The notes beneath the pieces were generated by a model. That model saw only the letters and a program-made list of their open reading frames with translations, made no database searches and was not told the origin of the DNA. Below, piece after piece: positions 1 through 6,671 of a stretch of DNA of 10,421 nucleotides (positions are counted from its first letter, which is position 1; each line of letters starts with the position of its first letter). The DNA is from SKPH01 sp051748565 (GTDB taxonomy: Bacteria > Bacillota > Dethiobacteria > DTU022), in assembly GCA_051748565.1 (NCBI GenBank), contig JBNJHN010000065.1:1-10421 (forward strand), given 5' to 3'. The translations under genes and the position numbers were made by a program.

Positions 1-1
1 A

Positions 2-376
2 GCAGGATTACTGGGATTCGAGGTACTGGCTGATTTAGTAGCCCAGCTGACTGTGCTGCTGGGCAAGGTTGTTGTATCGGTAATTATCTTTGGCATCGGT
101 CTTTACCTGGCCGGGGTGGCAAAAGAGGTTATCGAGTCCAGCGGCGGTAAACATGCCGATTTATTAGCGAAACTGGCCCGGATAGCCATTCTTGTCCTGG
201 CAGGCTCTATCGCCCTGCGGCAGGTTGGGGTAGCCGATGAGATTATCATTATCGCCTTTGGCGTTCTTCTGGGAGCGATTGCCCTTACGGGGGTTATAGC
301 CTTCGGCCTTGGAGGACGTGACCTGGCTGCAAAAGAACTGGCTGAATGGAGAGACAAGATAAAAGCTAAGGAGTAA
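2..376 (+). CDS. TM-helix protein related to mechanosensitive channels (3' end only)
   Basis: The reading frame is open from the window edge to a TAA at 374-376, so the 5' end is missing and 124 codons are visible. GTG at 53 is an internal codon rather than a convincing start: the frame upstream (AGLLGFEVLADLVAQLT) is good protein of the same type and no ribosome binding site precedes 53. Two long hydrophobic segments are visible, around LGKVVVSVIIFGIGLYLAG and then from ARIAILVLAG through IIIIAFGVLLGAIALTG, followed by a charged tail that begins GLGGRDLAAKELAEW. The 'ARIAILVLAG..ALRQ.G.AD' and 'FGLGGRD' patterns are typical of the conserved TM helix repeat family (Pfam TM_helix), often annotated as mechanosensitive ion channel family proteins although they lack the MscS beta domain. 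It would sit in the cytoplasmic membrane. Function is inferred from family resemblance only. The gene ends in the bidirectional terminator just downstream. Confidence 0.75.
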   Translation, partial: AGLLGFEVLADLVAQLTVLLGKVVVSVIIFGIGLYLAGVAKEVIESSGGKHADLLAKLARIAILVLAGSIALRQVGVADEIIIIAFGVLLGAIALTGVIAFGLGGRDLAAKELAEWRDKIKAKE

Positions 377-408
377 TCGGTAAGAGATAACCATCCCTCC
401 ATCAATTG

Positions 409-455
409 AAAAAACCGGCCCCGGTGTGTTAAATAAACGCCGGGGCCGGTTTTTT
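409..455. terminator. Bidirectional rho-independent terminator between convergent genes
   Basis: Two perfectly complementary 16-base arms, 409-424 (A6 then CCGGCCCCGG) and 440-455 (CCGGGGCCGG then T6), form a very GC-rich stem. It can be extended by a U-G wobble (425/439) and two further pairs (426/438, 427/437), leaving a 9-base loop. There is a six-T run on the 3' side when read in either direction, so it can end both the plus-strand TM-helix gene (stop at 376) and the minus-strand glycosyltransferase. The TAA stop of the glycosyltransferase (454-456) lies inside the arm. Confidence 0.93.
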
Positions 456-1656
456 AAAGGTTTAGCATGTGACTGACCAGCCGGCCGGCTACCTCCGGCC
501 AGCTAAAGGGAGCAAGGCAGCTATCAACTTCACTGTATTCGACCGGATCGGATCGGATCAGTATTCGATTGATTCCTGCAGCCCACGTTTCCGGGCTTCG
601 ATCGGGAACCAGGCAAACAAGACGACTGCAGCCGGGAGCCGCAAAAAGTTCGGGTATAATACCGACCGGGCCGGCAACCACGGGAGTTCCGCAGGCTATT
701 GATTCAAGGGCTGCCAGGCCGAAGCTCTCATAATGCGATGGCAGCACGGTAACAGCAGCTTCGTTATAGTAAAAAGGCATTTTGTGGTGATCGACCATCC
801 CGGCAAATTCTACTTTACCGGGGATTCCAAGCCGGGCGGCAGTTTCTTTCAACCGGGCAACCGGGGCACGGCTTTCTTCGTCGCCGCCAATGATCAGCAC
901 TTTAAAATTTTCTTCCGCAGGCAGCAGCCCGGCCGCATTGATCAGCAGATCAAAACCCTTGACAGGTTCGATGCGACCAACAGAGAGGATCACTTTCTCA
1001 CTGCTGCCTTTGATACCGCTATGCTCTTTAGTTTTCGCCCCTGGGTTCGTCCTTTCAAGCGGCCTGAAAAGGGTCCGATCGACTCCGCAGGGGATAACTG
1101 AAACTTTCTCCGGCGGCAATCCGTAAAAAGCGATAATTCTCTCTTTTTCCGATTTTGCAGCCGTAACGATCAGGTCGCCTGCACGGGCCAGTCGCTCTTC
1201 CTCGGCAATCCTCAGGGAAGGTTCGTTCTCACTGCAGCAGGCTTCGTTTTTGGCCCGGCCGAGAGTATGGAACATGATCAGGTGCGGAAGTTTCCAGGTT
1301 TGCTGCAAAATATCCCCAATACAGCCCGAGAGCCAGTAATGACTGAAGATAAAGTGGTAGGTGGCACCCTCCCCGCGGCAGAACCGGTCGATGGATGCGG
1401 CTATCGATGGACAGTGGGGATAGATTTCATTCTTGGCAAGGGGGCCCAGGCCGTCATCGAGGGCAATCAGGCGCACATTCGGGTCAGTTTCCCAAACCCC
1501 TGCCTCGCTCCCAGCGGGGGCCCGGGTAAAAAGGTCAACCCTGTGCCCCGCCTCACCCAGCGCTTTCGACAAACCACACAGATAAGTGCTCATCCCTCCG
1601 GTGTCTCTGGATCCGGCCCTGCCCAGCGGTGAACTATGTGTACTTAAAAAAGCCAA
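454..1656 (-). CDS. GT4 family glycosyltransferase, MshA/sucrose-synthase-like
   Basis: A retaining glycosyltransferase of family GT4 with the two-Rossmann GT-B fold, predicted to move a sugar from a nucleotide-sugar donor to an unidentified acceptor in the cytoplasm. In the 400-residue product, an N-terminal glycine-rich acceptor loop (D18-TGG-M22) is followed by 'SHYWLSG' at 105-111 and 'HTLGRAKNE' at 130-138, both typical of the MshA/sucrose-phosphate-synthase branch. The C-terminal half has 'SVGRIEPVKG' (R228 and K233, donor phosphate contacts) and the E-x7-E motif at E310 and E318. No signal peptide or membrane helix is seen. Length is normal for the family. The first conventional start is TTG at 1656, but its spacing from the GAGGG at 1672-1676 is 15 bases; CTG at 1660-1662 lies 9 bases from it and gives the family-typical N-terminus M-R-L-A-F-L-S-T-H, so the true start may be 1662. 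It is the last gene of the operon, 26-32 bases after the acyltransferase gene. Donor and acceptor cannot be read from the sequence. Confidence 0.9.
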   Translation of the reverse strand: MAFLSTHSSPLGRAGSRDTGGMSTYLCGLSKALGEAGHRVDLFTRAPAGSEAGVWETDPNVRLIALDDGLGPLAKNEIYPHCPSIAASIDRFCRGEGATYHFIFSHYWLSGCIGDILQQTWKLPHLIMFHTLGRAKNEACCSENEPSLRIAEEERLARAGDLIVTAAKSEKERIIAFYGLPPEKVSVIPCGVDRTLFRPLERTNPGAKTKEHSGIKGSSEKVILSVGRIEPVKGFDLLINAAGLLPAEENFKVLIIGGDEESRAPVARLKETAARLGIPGKVEFAGMVDHHKMPFYYNEAAVTVLPSHYESFGLAALESIACGTPVVAGPVGIIPELFAAPGCSRLVCLVPDRSPETWAAGINRILIRSDPVEYSEVDSCLAPFSWPEVAGRLVSHMLNL

Positions 1657-1688
1657 CCGCAGCGCTTCGATCCCTCTTCACTCCCTCT

Positions 1689-2672
1689 TTATTTACCAAT
1701 AGTGAGTTCGACTTTGTAGATGGGAATGGCAGCAGCACCCAGGCGGCGTTTGTAAATCTCTTTACCTTTCAGAAAATCAAAAATGGTGCGGCGCCGTTCA
1801 ATATTCTCTTTAATACAGAGTACTTTGGAAAGCAGCCCGGCGCTCAGATCACCGTAGCCGCTGTGATAGCCGCTGTTGTAAAGGTAAATACGGCCCTGGT
1901 AATCAAAATAGAGGACCGCTGCCGAAATTACCCCGCCCACTTCCAGGAGGCCGAAACGGGCCAGGCCGGCCTGCGCTGCTGCTTTGACAAGAATGTGGAA
2001 GTACTGTTCCATCCCGGTATTCAGAAAATCGTCTTTCTCGGGGTGCTGCCGGAAAAGTTCAAAAAAATCCGGGAGATAATTGACCACTGCGTCAGGATCT
2101 TCAATCACCCGGAACTTAAAATCGCCGCCTTCATCCCGAAGGCGGCGCAGTTTACGCCGGACTTCATGGCGCTGCTTTTTTTTCAACCCGCCCAGGTAGC
2201 CTTCCCAGCTGGAGGGCAGGGTTAGTTCAAATGCTTCATCCTCCCTGCTGAAGTCAGCGCTGATGCCGTTCTGCTTTTCGCCGGCAAAAAGAGTAGCGAA
2301 AACCGCGGAATCGGCCCGCTGGGCATTTAACTCGAGTTTCCCAATACCCTCCTTCTGCAATTCCGGTATGAGGGCTTTGAAAAATTCTCTCTCTTTTCCG
2401 GGAGCAACGTTGAACTCAAGGTAGTCACATACATCGGGGCTGCCGAGAAAACGGCCCGCAGCGTCTTCACGCATCAGGGGGGCGATCCCAATCAACTGCC
2501 CATCCTGCCATACTGAACGCAGCATTAAATCGCGATTAGCGCCGAAAGCTTCCCACCAGGCCTTCAACCAGAGGGGCAGGGAAAACAGGTGCGCCTTTCT
2601 ATAAATTGCATCCGGACTATTGTAATAGCCGGATAGGGAACTCAGGGTTTCTGATTTGACTTCAAAAGGCAT
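1689..2672 (-). CDS. BioF2/CelD-like GNAT-fold acyltransferase
   Basis: A 327-residue protein of the BioF2-like/CelD acetyltransferase family (Pfam Acetyltransf_6), a double GNAT-fold group related to FemAB. Members are often found near polysaccharide or cell-surface glycan genes. Family marks are the early aromatic 'LPLWLKAWWEAFG' (32-44), 'GQLIGIAPLM' (58-67), a very basic segment 'LKKKQRHEVRRKLRRL' (163-178), the substrate-side strand 'VGGVISAAVLYFDYQGRIYLYNSGY' region (245-269) and the C-terminal signature 'FDFLKGKEIYKRRLG' (298-311). No signal peptide or membrane span is seen, so it is likely cytoplasmic. The ATG at 2670-2672 is preceded by GAGAGG/AGGAAG at good spacing. It starts 22 bases after the stop of the CoA-transferase/GNAT gene and is followed closely by a glycosyltransferase gene, which suggests that it acylates the glycosylated product or its precursor. 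That role is inference; the acyl donor and acceptor are unknown. Confidence 0.82.
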   Translation of the reverse strand: MPFEVKSETLSSLSGYYNSPDAIYRKAHLFSLPLWLKAWWEAFGANRDLMLRSVWQDGQLIGIAPLMREDAAGRFLGSPDVCDYLEFNVAPGKEREFFKALIPELQKEGIGKLELNAQRADSAVFATLFAGEKQNGISADFSREDEAFELTLPSSWEGYLGGLKKKQRHEVRRKLRRLRDEGGDFKFRVIEDPDAVVNYLPDFFELFRQHPEKDDFLNTGMEQYFHILVKAAAQAGLARFGLLEVGGVISAAVLYFDYQGRIYLYNSGYHSGYGDLSAGLLSKVLCIKENIERRRTIFDFLKGKEIYKRRLGAAAIPIYKVELTIGK

Positions 2673-2694
2673 ATAGCTTCCTCTCTGAAGGATC

Positions 2695-4578
2695 CTATTT
2701 CAAATAGATCACGATATGAATTAAGCCGCATTCCCACTTGCGATCGAACTTAAGGCCCATTTTTTCGATCAGGGAAAACATGGCTGTATTGTCAGGCATA
2801 ATATCGGCAATAAAGGTATGCAAACCCTGGCTCTTTGCTATTGTAACAATGTAAGAAAAAAGTTCAAAACCGATCCCCATTTTTTGAAAATCGTCGCGAA
2901 CAACAATTGATATTTCAGCCGACAAAGTCCCTTCAAGGATATAGTACTGGACAGTACCGGCAATTACATCCTGCCCGCGATGCTTTTTAAGGGCCAGGAT
3001 GGCCATTTCACTGGTATAGTCAATCACCACAAATTGTTTTTGTAGTTCAGAATGAGGCAGGTGGCGCCTGAAGGACATAAAGCGCTGATAAATACTTTTA
3101 TCCGAAAGAGCATAATAGAAATCTTTGATCAGCGGTTCATCGCTGATTTTTACCGGGCGCAGAAATAGCCTGACATCCTGCCTGGTGGTGCGGTGGGCCT
3201 CGAGATGTTCCGGGTATTCGCCTTTTTCCCCGGGGAAAAAAGCCTGATCCTTATAAACCAGGTTCCTCTTTTTCGCTTCCTCGATCAGCCATGGGCGAAA
3301 TTTCGGGTGGGCAATGGCGATAAGCGACATGGCTCTTTCCCGGATGTTCTTCCCGTGGAGATAGGCAATGCCGTATTCGGTGACCACGTAATGAAGGTCG
3401 CCCCTGGTCAGGGTAACTCCGGCCCCCTCCTTCAGAGCCGGTACGATACGTGAGGCTTTGTCGTCGCGGGTTGTCGACAGCAAAGTAAGAATATTCTTAC
3501 CATAAGGGGCCATCACCGCGCCGCGCATAAAGTTAGCCTGGCCGCCTATACCACTGTAAAAGGTGCTCCCGAGCGACTCGGCCGAAGCCTGGCCACTCAA
3601 ATCTATCTCGAGGGCACCGTTGATCGCTGTCATATGATCATGCCCGGCTATAACCATGGAGCTGTTGGTGTAATCGATCTCTTTAAATAAAACTGCCGGA
3701 TGATCGTTAATGAAGTCATATGTTTCCGCTGTAGCCATGCAGAATGAAGCCACCAGCTTACCGCGGTTTATCTCTTTCATACTGTTGTCGATAACACCTT
3801 TTTTCATCAGTTCGATCACCCCGTCTCCGAGCAGTTCTGTATGCACCCCCAGATGGCGCTTTTCTCCGAGGCAGGGCATAATATTGTCGGGTATACTACC
3901 GTAACCGACCTGTATGGTATCTCCGTCTTCGACTATCTGAGCGACATAACCGCCGATTTTATCAAGAGCAGCCTGATCCGGCCTGGGAGAGCTATATTCA
4001 AGAATCGGTTCATCATGGGGCACCAGGTAATCAAGTTCCGTGAGATGGATAAAGGTATCACCGTGCACCCGCGGCATCTGAGAGTTAACCTGGGCAACGA
4101 CCAGGTCAGCGCTTTCGGCGGCAGCCCGGGTTATATCAAGGCTGATTCCGAGGCTGCAAAATCCGTGTTCATCGGGTAAGGATACCTGGACCAGGGCAAT
4201 ATCCACCCGCACCTGGTGGCGCCGGAAGAGCGCGGGCACTTCTGAGAGAAAGATAGGGGTATAATCGGCCATGCCTTCATTAACCGCTTTACGGGTCAAA
4301 TTACTGATAAAAAAAGAATTCTGACGAAAATTGTCTTTGAGTTTTTCGTCGTTATAAGGTGCGACACCCAGAGTCCAGACATGCAGAATTTCAGTGTCAA
4401 AGAAGGCCTTCGGATTCGATTCAACGTATTCGACCATGTTGCGGACCAGGTATTGCGGTTCACCGCAGCCGGTGGAGATAAAGATCCGGTCACCTGCCCG
4501 TATTTTACAAAAAATATTTTTTAACTCGGCAAATTTTTCCGGGTACTTTTCACGAAGGTTATCGATTTCGTTGTCCAC
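2695..4578 (-). CDS. Acetyl-CoA hydrolase/CoA-transferase fused to a C-terminal GNAT domain
   Basis: A two-part enzyme of 627 residues. Residues about 10-445 form a class I CoA-transferase of the acetyl-CoA hydrolase / 4-hydroxybutyrate CoA-transferase type, which exchanges CoA between acetyl-CoA and a carboxylic acid through a glutamyl-CoA intermediate. The candidate catalytic glutamate is E248 in 'LGVHTELLGDG' (243-253). The family glycine motif is 'SGIGGQANF' (342-350), with 'VTEYGIAYLHGK' at 399-410. Residues about 468-627 form a GNAT acetyltransferase: 'VRLFLRPVKISDEPLI' (469-484), 'SIYQRFMSF' (495-503), and the acetyl-CoA loop R561-DDF-QKMGIG (561-570), with 'NTAMFSLIEKMGLK' (597-610). 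This GNAT resembles the one attached to NDP-forming acyl-CoA synthetases in Pat-type protein lysine acetyltransferases. The start is GTG at 4576-4578 with GGAGGT 5 bases upstream. It is the first gene of the minus-strand operon. Substrate identity and whether the GNAT part acetylates protein lysine are inference. Confidence 0.92.
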   Translation of the reverse strand: MDNEIDNLREKYPEKFAELKNIFCKIRAGDRIFISTGCGEPQYLVRNMVEYVESNPKAFFDTEILHVWTLGVAPYNDEKLKDNFRQNSFFISNLTRKAVNEGMADYTPIFLSEVPALFRRHQVRVDIALVQVSLPDEHGFCSLGISLDITRAAAESADLVVAQVNSQMPRVHGDTFIHLTELDYLVPHDEPILEYSSPRPDQAALDKIGGYVAQIVEDGDTIQVGYGSIPDNIMPCLGEKRHLGVHTELLGDGVIELMKKGVIDNSMKEINRGKLVASFCMATAETYDFINDHPAVLFKEIDYTNSSMVIAGHDHMTAINGALEIDLSGQASAESLGSTFYSGIGGQANFMRGAVMAPYGKNILTLLSTTRDDKASRIVPALKEGAGVTLTRGDLHYVVTEYGIAYLHGKNIRERAMSLIAIAHPKFRPWLIEEAKKRNLVYKDQAFFPGEKGEYPEHLEAHRTTRQDVRLFLRPVKISDEPLIKDFYYALSDKSIYQRFMSFRRHLPHSELQKQFVVIDYTSEMAILALKKHRGQDVIAGTVQYYILEGTLSAEISIVVRDDFQKMGIGFELFSYIVTIAKSQGLHTFIADIMPDNTAMFSLIEKMGLKFDRKWECGLIHIVIYLK

Positions 4579-4603
4579 GGGACACCTCCCCTGGCCTCAT
4601 TTT

Positions 4604-4622
4604 ATCAGCCCCACAGGCTGAT
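4604..4622. promoter_or_regulatory. Perfect inverted repeat in the leader of the minus-strand operon
   Basis: ATCAGCC (4604-4610) and GGCTGAT (4616-4622) are exact complements around a 5-base spacer. The element lies about 25 bases upstream of the GTG start of the CoA-transferase/GNAT gene. There is no T run on either side, so it is not an ordinary terminator. It could be a small leader hairpin or an operator. I could not identify a convincing minus-strand promoter in 4600-4744. Confidence 0.35.
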
Positions 4623-4686
4623 GGCAACTTGAATCATCGGGCATTGGGTGCATCAAAGATTTATTCAGGCCGGTGAGCCGGCAGGG

Positions 4687-4737
4687 TTAAAATGCCCCCC
4701 TCAGAGTGGTATAATAAGTTTATTAAGATATAGGAGG
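4687..4737 (+). promoter_or_regulatory. Sigma-A-type promoter and ribosome binding site for tal
   Basis: A perfect -10 box TATAAT lies at 4710-4715. TTAAAA at 4687-4692 is a 4-of-6 match to the -35 consensus, with the ideal 17-base spacer. Transcription would begin near 4722. AGGAGG at 4732-4737 is 7 bases before the ATG at 4745. The 166-base gap between the divergent genes also holds a 7-base inverted repeat at 4604-4622 and a short GCCGG/CCGGC repeat at 4669-4682; nothing else is evident. Confidence 0.75.
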
Positions 4738-4744
4738 TTTTATT

Positions 4745-5395
4745 ATGAAGCTTTTTTTAGATACGGCCAATGTTGATGAAATCAGGCAGGGGGCCGAGTG
4801 GGGTGTGATCAGCGGGGTTACAACAAACCCGTCCCTGGCTGCCAAAGAAGGCCAGGATTTTAACACTATTTTGGCTTCAATTTGCGATATTGTCGACGGC
4901 CCGGTCAGCGCCGAGGTTGTTTCGCTGGATTATGAGGGAATGCTGAAGGAGGGTCGCAAATTGGCCGGTGTCCATAAAAATGTTGTAGTCAAGGTCCCGA
5001 TCATCCCGGAAGGTACGCGCGCGGTAAAGGCTCTTTCTGCGGAAGGGATAAAGGTCAATGTTACCCTGGTCTTTTCTGTTAACCAGGCCCTGCTGGCAGC
5101 CAAAGCGGGAGCGGCATATATCAGCCCATTCCTGGGCAGGCTTGATGATATCGGCCATAACGGGGTTGAATTGGTACGCGATATTGTCGATGTTATCGAC
5201 CTGCATAATCTCGATGCGGAGTTAATTGCCGCCAGCATCCGCCACACCGAACATGTGCCGGCAGTTGCCCTGGCAGGGGCCCATATCGCCACGATGCCCT
5301 TTAAAGTTCTGAAGCAGATGTTCAAACATCCGCTGACCGACCTGGGCATCGAGAGCTTTCTGAATGATTGGAAGAAAGCAGAACAGAGCATCTAG
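4745..5395 (+). CDS. tal: Transaldolase of the TalC/fructose-6-phosphate aldolase family
   Basis: A 216-residue TIM-barrel enzyme, full length for the short transaldolase (TalC/FSA/MipB) family, often auto-annotated as fructose-6-phosphate aldolase (fsa). It moves a dihydroxyacetone unit between sugar phosphates in the non-oxidative pentose phosphate pathway, in the cytoplasm. The N-terminus 'MKLFLDTANVDEI' and 'GVTTNPSL' (24-31) are family signatures. The Schiff-base lysine is K83 in 'VVVKVPIIPEG'. Two positions separate the subfamilies: E57 in 'SAEVVSLD', where E. coli FSA has Gln59, and F129 in 'AYISPFLGRLDD', where FSA has Tyr131. Both match transaldolases, so transaldolase activity is the better prediction. 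The ATG follows a near-perfect ribosome binding site and its own promoter. It is a single-gene unit, divergent from the CoA-transferase operon and convergent with the MscS gene. Confidence 0.93.
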   Translation: MKLFLDTANVDEIRQGAEWGVISGVTTNPSLAAKEGQDFNTILASICDIVDGPVSAEVVSLDYEGMLKEGRKLAGVHKNVVVKVPIIPEGTRAVKALSAEGIKVNVTLVFSVNQALLAAKAGAAYISPFLGRLDDIGHNGVELVRDIVDVIDLHNLDAELIAASIRHTEHVPAVALAGAHIATMPFKVLKQMFKHPLTDLGIESFLNDWKKAEQSI

Positions 5396-5409
5396 CAGCA
5401 GGCAGTAAG

Positions 5410-5444
5410 GGCAGGGGTGGCCCTGCCGGCACCGGGGCCGGTTT
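5410..5444. terminator. Weak terminator-like hairpins between tal and the MscS gene
   Basis: GGCAGGG (5410-5416) and CCCTGCC (5421-5427) make a perfect 7-base stem with a GTGG loop. An alternative pairing joins GGCCC (5419-5423) to GGGCC (5435-5439), followed by GGTTTATAT. Neither has a clean T run on either strand, so it is a weaker terminator candidate than 409-455, but it fills the gap between two convergent stop codons (5395 and 5450). The 13-mer CCGGGGCCGGTTT at 5432-5444 is shared with the first terminator. Confidence 0.4.
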
Positions 5445-5449
5445 ATATG

Positions 5450-6553
5450 CTATTGTTGCCCGTTTATTGGATTGTTTTCAGCAGTTTTTAGCTTGTTTTC
5501 AAAATAGATACTGCGGCTGGGGAAGGCGACAGAAACGCCTTCCTCTTCTAATATTTCCATTATTTTAAAGTTTAATTCTTCCTTTACAGCCATAAAGTTG
5601 CCCCACACAGTAGTTTTGGTAAAGAAGTAGAAAAAGATATCGAGGCTGCTGTCGCTAAACCTGTCAAAGTTGACAAAAATGACATCGGGATGCACACCGG
5701 GATGATTTTTCAATAAATCCTTGATTTTATTTATACAGGACTGCAGTTTGGCACGCGGGGTAGTATAGGTCAGGCCAAGGTGAAAAGAAACCTGCCTTTT
5801 TTGCATCCTTGCCCAGTTGGTAATCGCTTCGTTAGCAAGAACTTTATTGGGAACGGTAACCTGGGCATTGGCAAAAGTACGAATCCTGGTTTTTCTGAAG
5901 CTGATCTCTTCAACCGTCCCCTCCACAGTGGGGGTAAAAATCCAGTCCCCTACGGAAAAAGGCTTATCCATTATAATAACTATTCCGCCAAAAACATTTG
6001 CGACTGTATCCTGGGCAGCCAGGGCAAAAGCAAGACCGCCCAGGCCCAGGCCCGCCAGAAAACCGTTTACATTGTAGCCCCATTCCTGGGCAATAATACT
6101 GATTGCCAGGGCAATGATAATGAAACGGAGCACCTTGGCGACAAATTCGGCAATATCTTCATCCAGGCTTAATTTTTCGCTGAATTCTTTCAAAAAATTA
6201 ACTCCGGCCAGGTTATAGAAGCCCCAGGCGATGAAGATGATAACGGCAGAACGCAACAGGTGGGATACAAAACTCATCACGGCCGGCGACAGTGAAAGAT
6301 AGGCCAGGGCAAGGAATATTCCGATAATAACTATCAGGGCGCGCAGGGGATTTTCAAAGGCGGAGACAATGGCACTGTCAACCCCGGTTCGTGTCCGGTA
6401 AGTCATTTTATAAATAAGAACAATAATAAAGCGGGTAAATATTTTCCTGACCAGCAGGGACAGCAGAAATATAAGCGCTGCAACCGACAGCCGCCACAAT
6501 ATGCCTTCAAGATTGATTAATTGATCCCAGGTCTGGGTCAGAGTTTCAATCAA
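5450..6553 (-). CDS. MscS family small-conductance mechanosensitive channel
   Basis: A membrane channel that opens under membrane tension and releases solutes on osmotic down-shock. Numbering here is from the upstream GTG at 6562 (370 residues). Hydrophobic segments lie at about 22-38, 72-90, 100-118 and 142-158, then the pore-lining helix, rich in glycine and alanine ('GFLAGLGLGGLAFALAAQD', 167-185, then 'TVANVFGGIVIIMDKPFSVGDWI', split by the usual kink). The cytoplasmic beta domain shows 'VEGTVEEISFRKTRIRT' (213-229) and 'VTVPNKVLANEAITNW' (235-250), both MscS signatures. A mixed alpha/beta C-terminal domain ends near 355. I prefer the TTG at 6551-6553 as start, because GGAGG at 6562-6566 is 8 bases upstream of it; the GTG at 6560-6562 overlaps that ribosome binding site. 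The product is then 367 residues. It is a single gene, divergent from the M23 peptidase. Confidence 0.92.
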   Translation of the reverse strand: MIETLTQTWDQLINLEGILWRLSVAALIFLLSLLVRKIFTRFIIVLIYKMTYRTRTGVDSAIVSAFENPLRALIVIIGIFLALAYLSLSPAVMSFVSHLLRSAVIIFIAWGFYNLAGVNFLKEFSEKLSLDEDIAEFVAKVLRFIIIALAISIIAQEWGYNVNGFLAGLGLGGLAFALAAQDTVANVFGGIVIIMDKPFSVGDWIFTPTVEGTVEEISFRKTRIRTFANAQVTVPNKVLANEAITNWARMQKRQVSFHLGLTYTTPRAKLQSCINKIKDLLKNHPGVHPDVIFVNFDRFSDSSLDIFFYFFTKTTVWGNFMAVKEELNFKIMEILEEEGVSVAFPSRSIYFENKLKTAENNPINGQQ

Positions 6554-6595
6554 TATAAACACCTCCGTTAAGCAGTGGCTTAATAGACCTAATCA

Positions 6596-6671
6596 ATAAA
6601 GGTTTTTCAGATCTTTAACCTTCTATAAAGGGATCTGCTATCCTGCTTTTTGAGCTCAAATGGTTTATAAT
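6596..6671 (+). promoter_or_regulatory. Divergent intergenic region with -10 box for the M23 gene
   Basis: TATAAT at 6666-6671 is a perfect -10 box about 27 bases before the M23 peptidase ATG. The hexamer 17 bases upstream (CTGCTT) is a poor -35 match, so the promoter may need an activator. Upstream of it are an inverted repeat, AAGGTT (6599-6604) and AACCTT (6617-6622), around a 12-base spacer holding AGATCT, and two ATAAAGG direct repeats (6596-6602 and 6625-6631). These could be an operator shared by the divergent MscS and M23 genes, but such short repeats may also be chance. Confidence 0.45.

Noticed and set aside
545..559. Three tandem GGATC units
   Set aside because: Only 15 bases, inside the glycosyltransferase gene and in frame with normal family sequence; likely chance.
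1629..2225. A 198-codon plus-strand open frame opposite the acyltransferase gene
   Set aside because: It is antisense to a gene with clear family motifs and a good ribosome binding site; its product shows no recognisable domain and it has no convincing start context.
454..2672. A mycothiol or bacillithiol biosynthesis locus
   Set aside because: The glycosyltransferase is MshA-like and a GNAT-fold enzyme is adjacent, but no deacetylase or cysteine ligase gene is present, and the acyltransferase is of the BioF2/CelD type, not MshD.
5780..6172. A 130-codon plus-strand open frame opposite the MscS gene
   Set aside because: The minus-strand frame encodes unmistakable MscS pore and beta-domain motifs, so this is a shadow frame.
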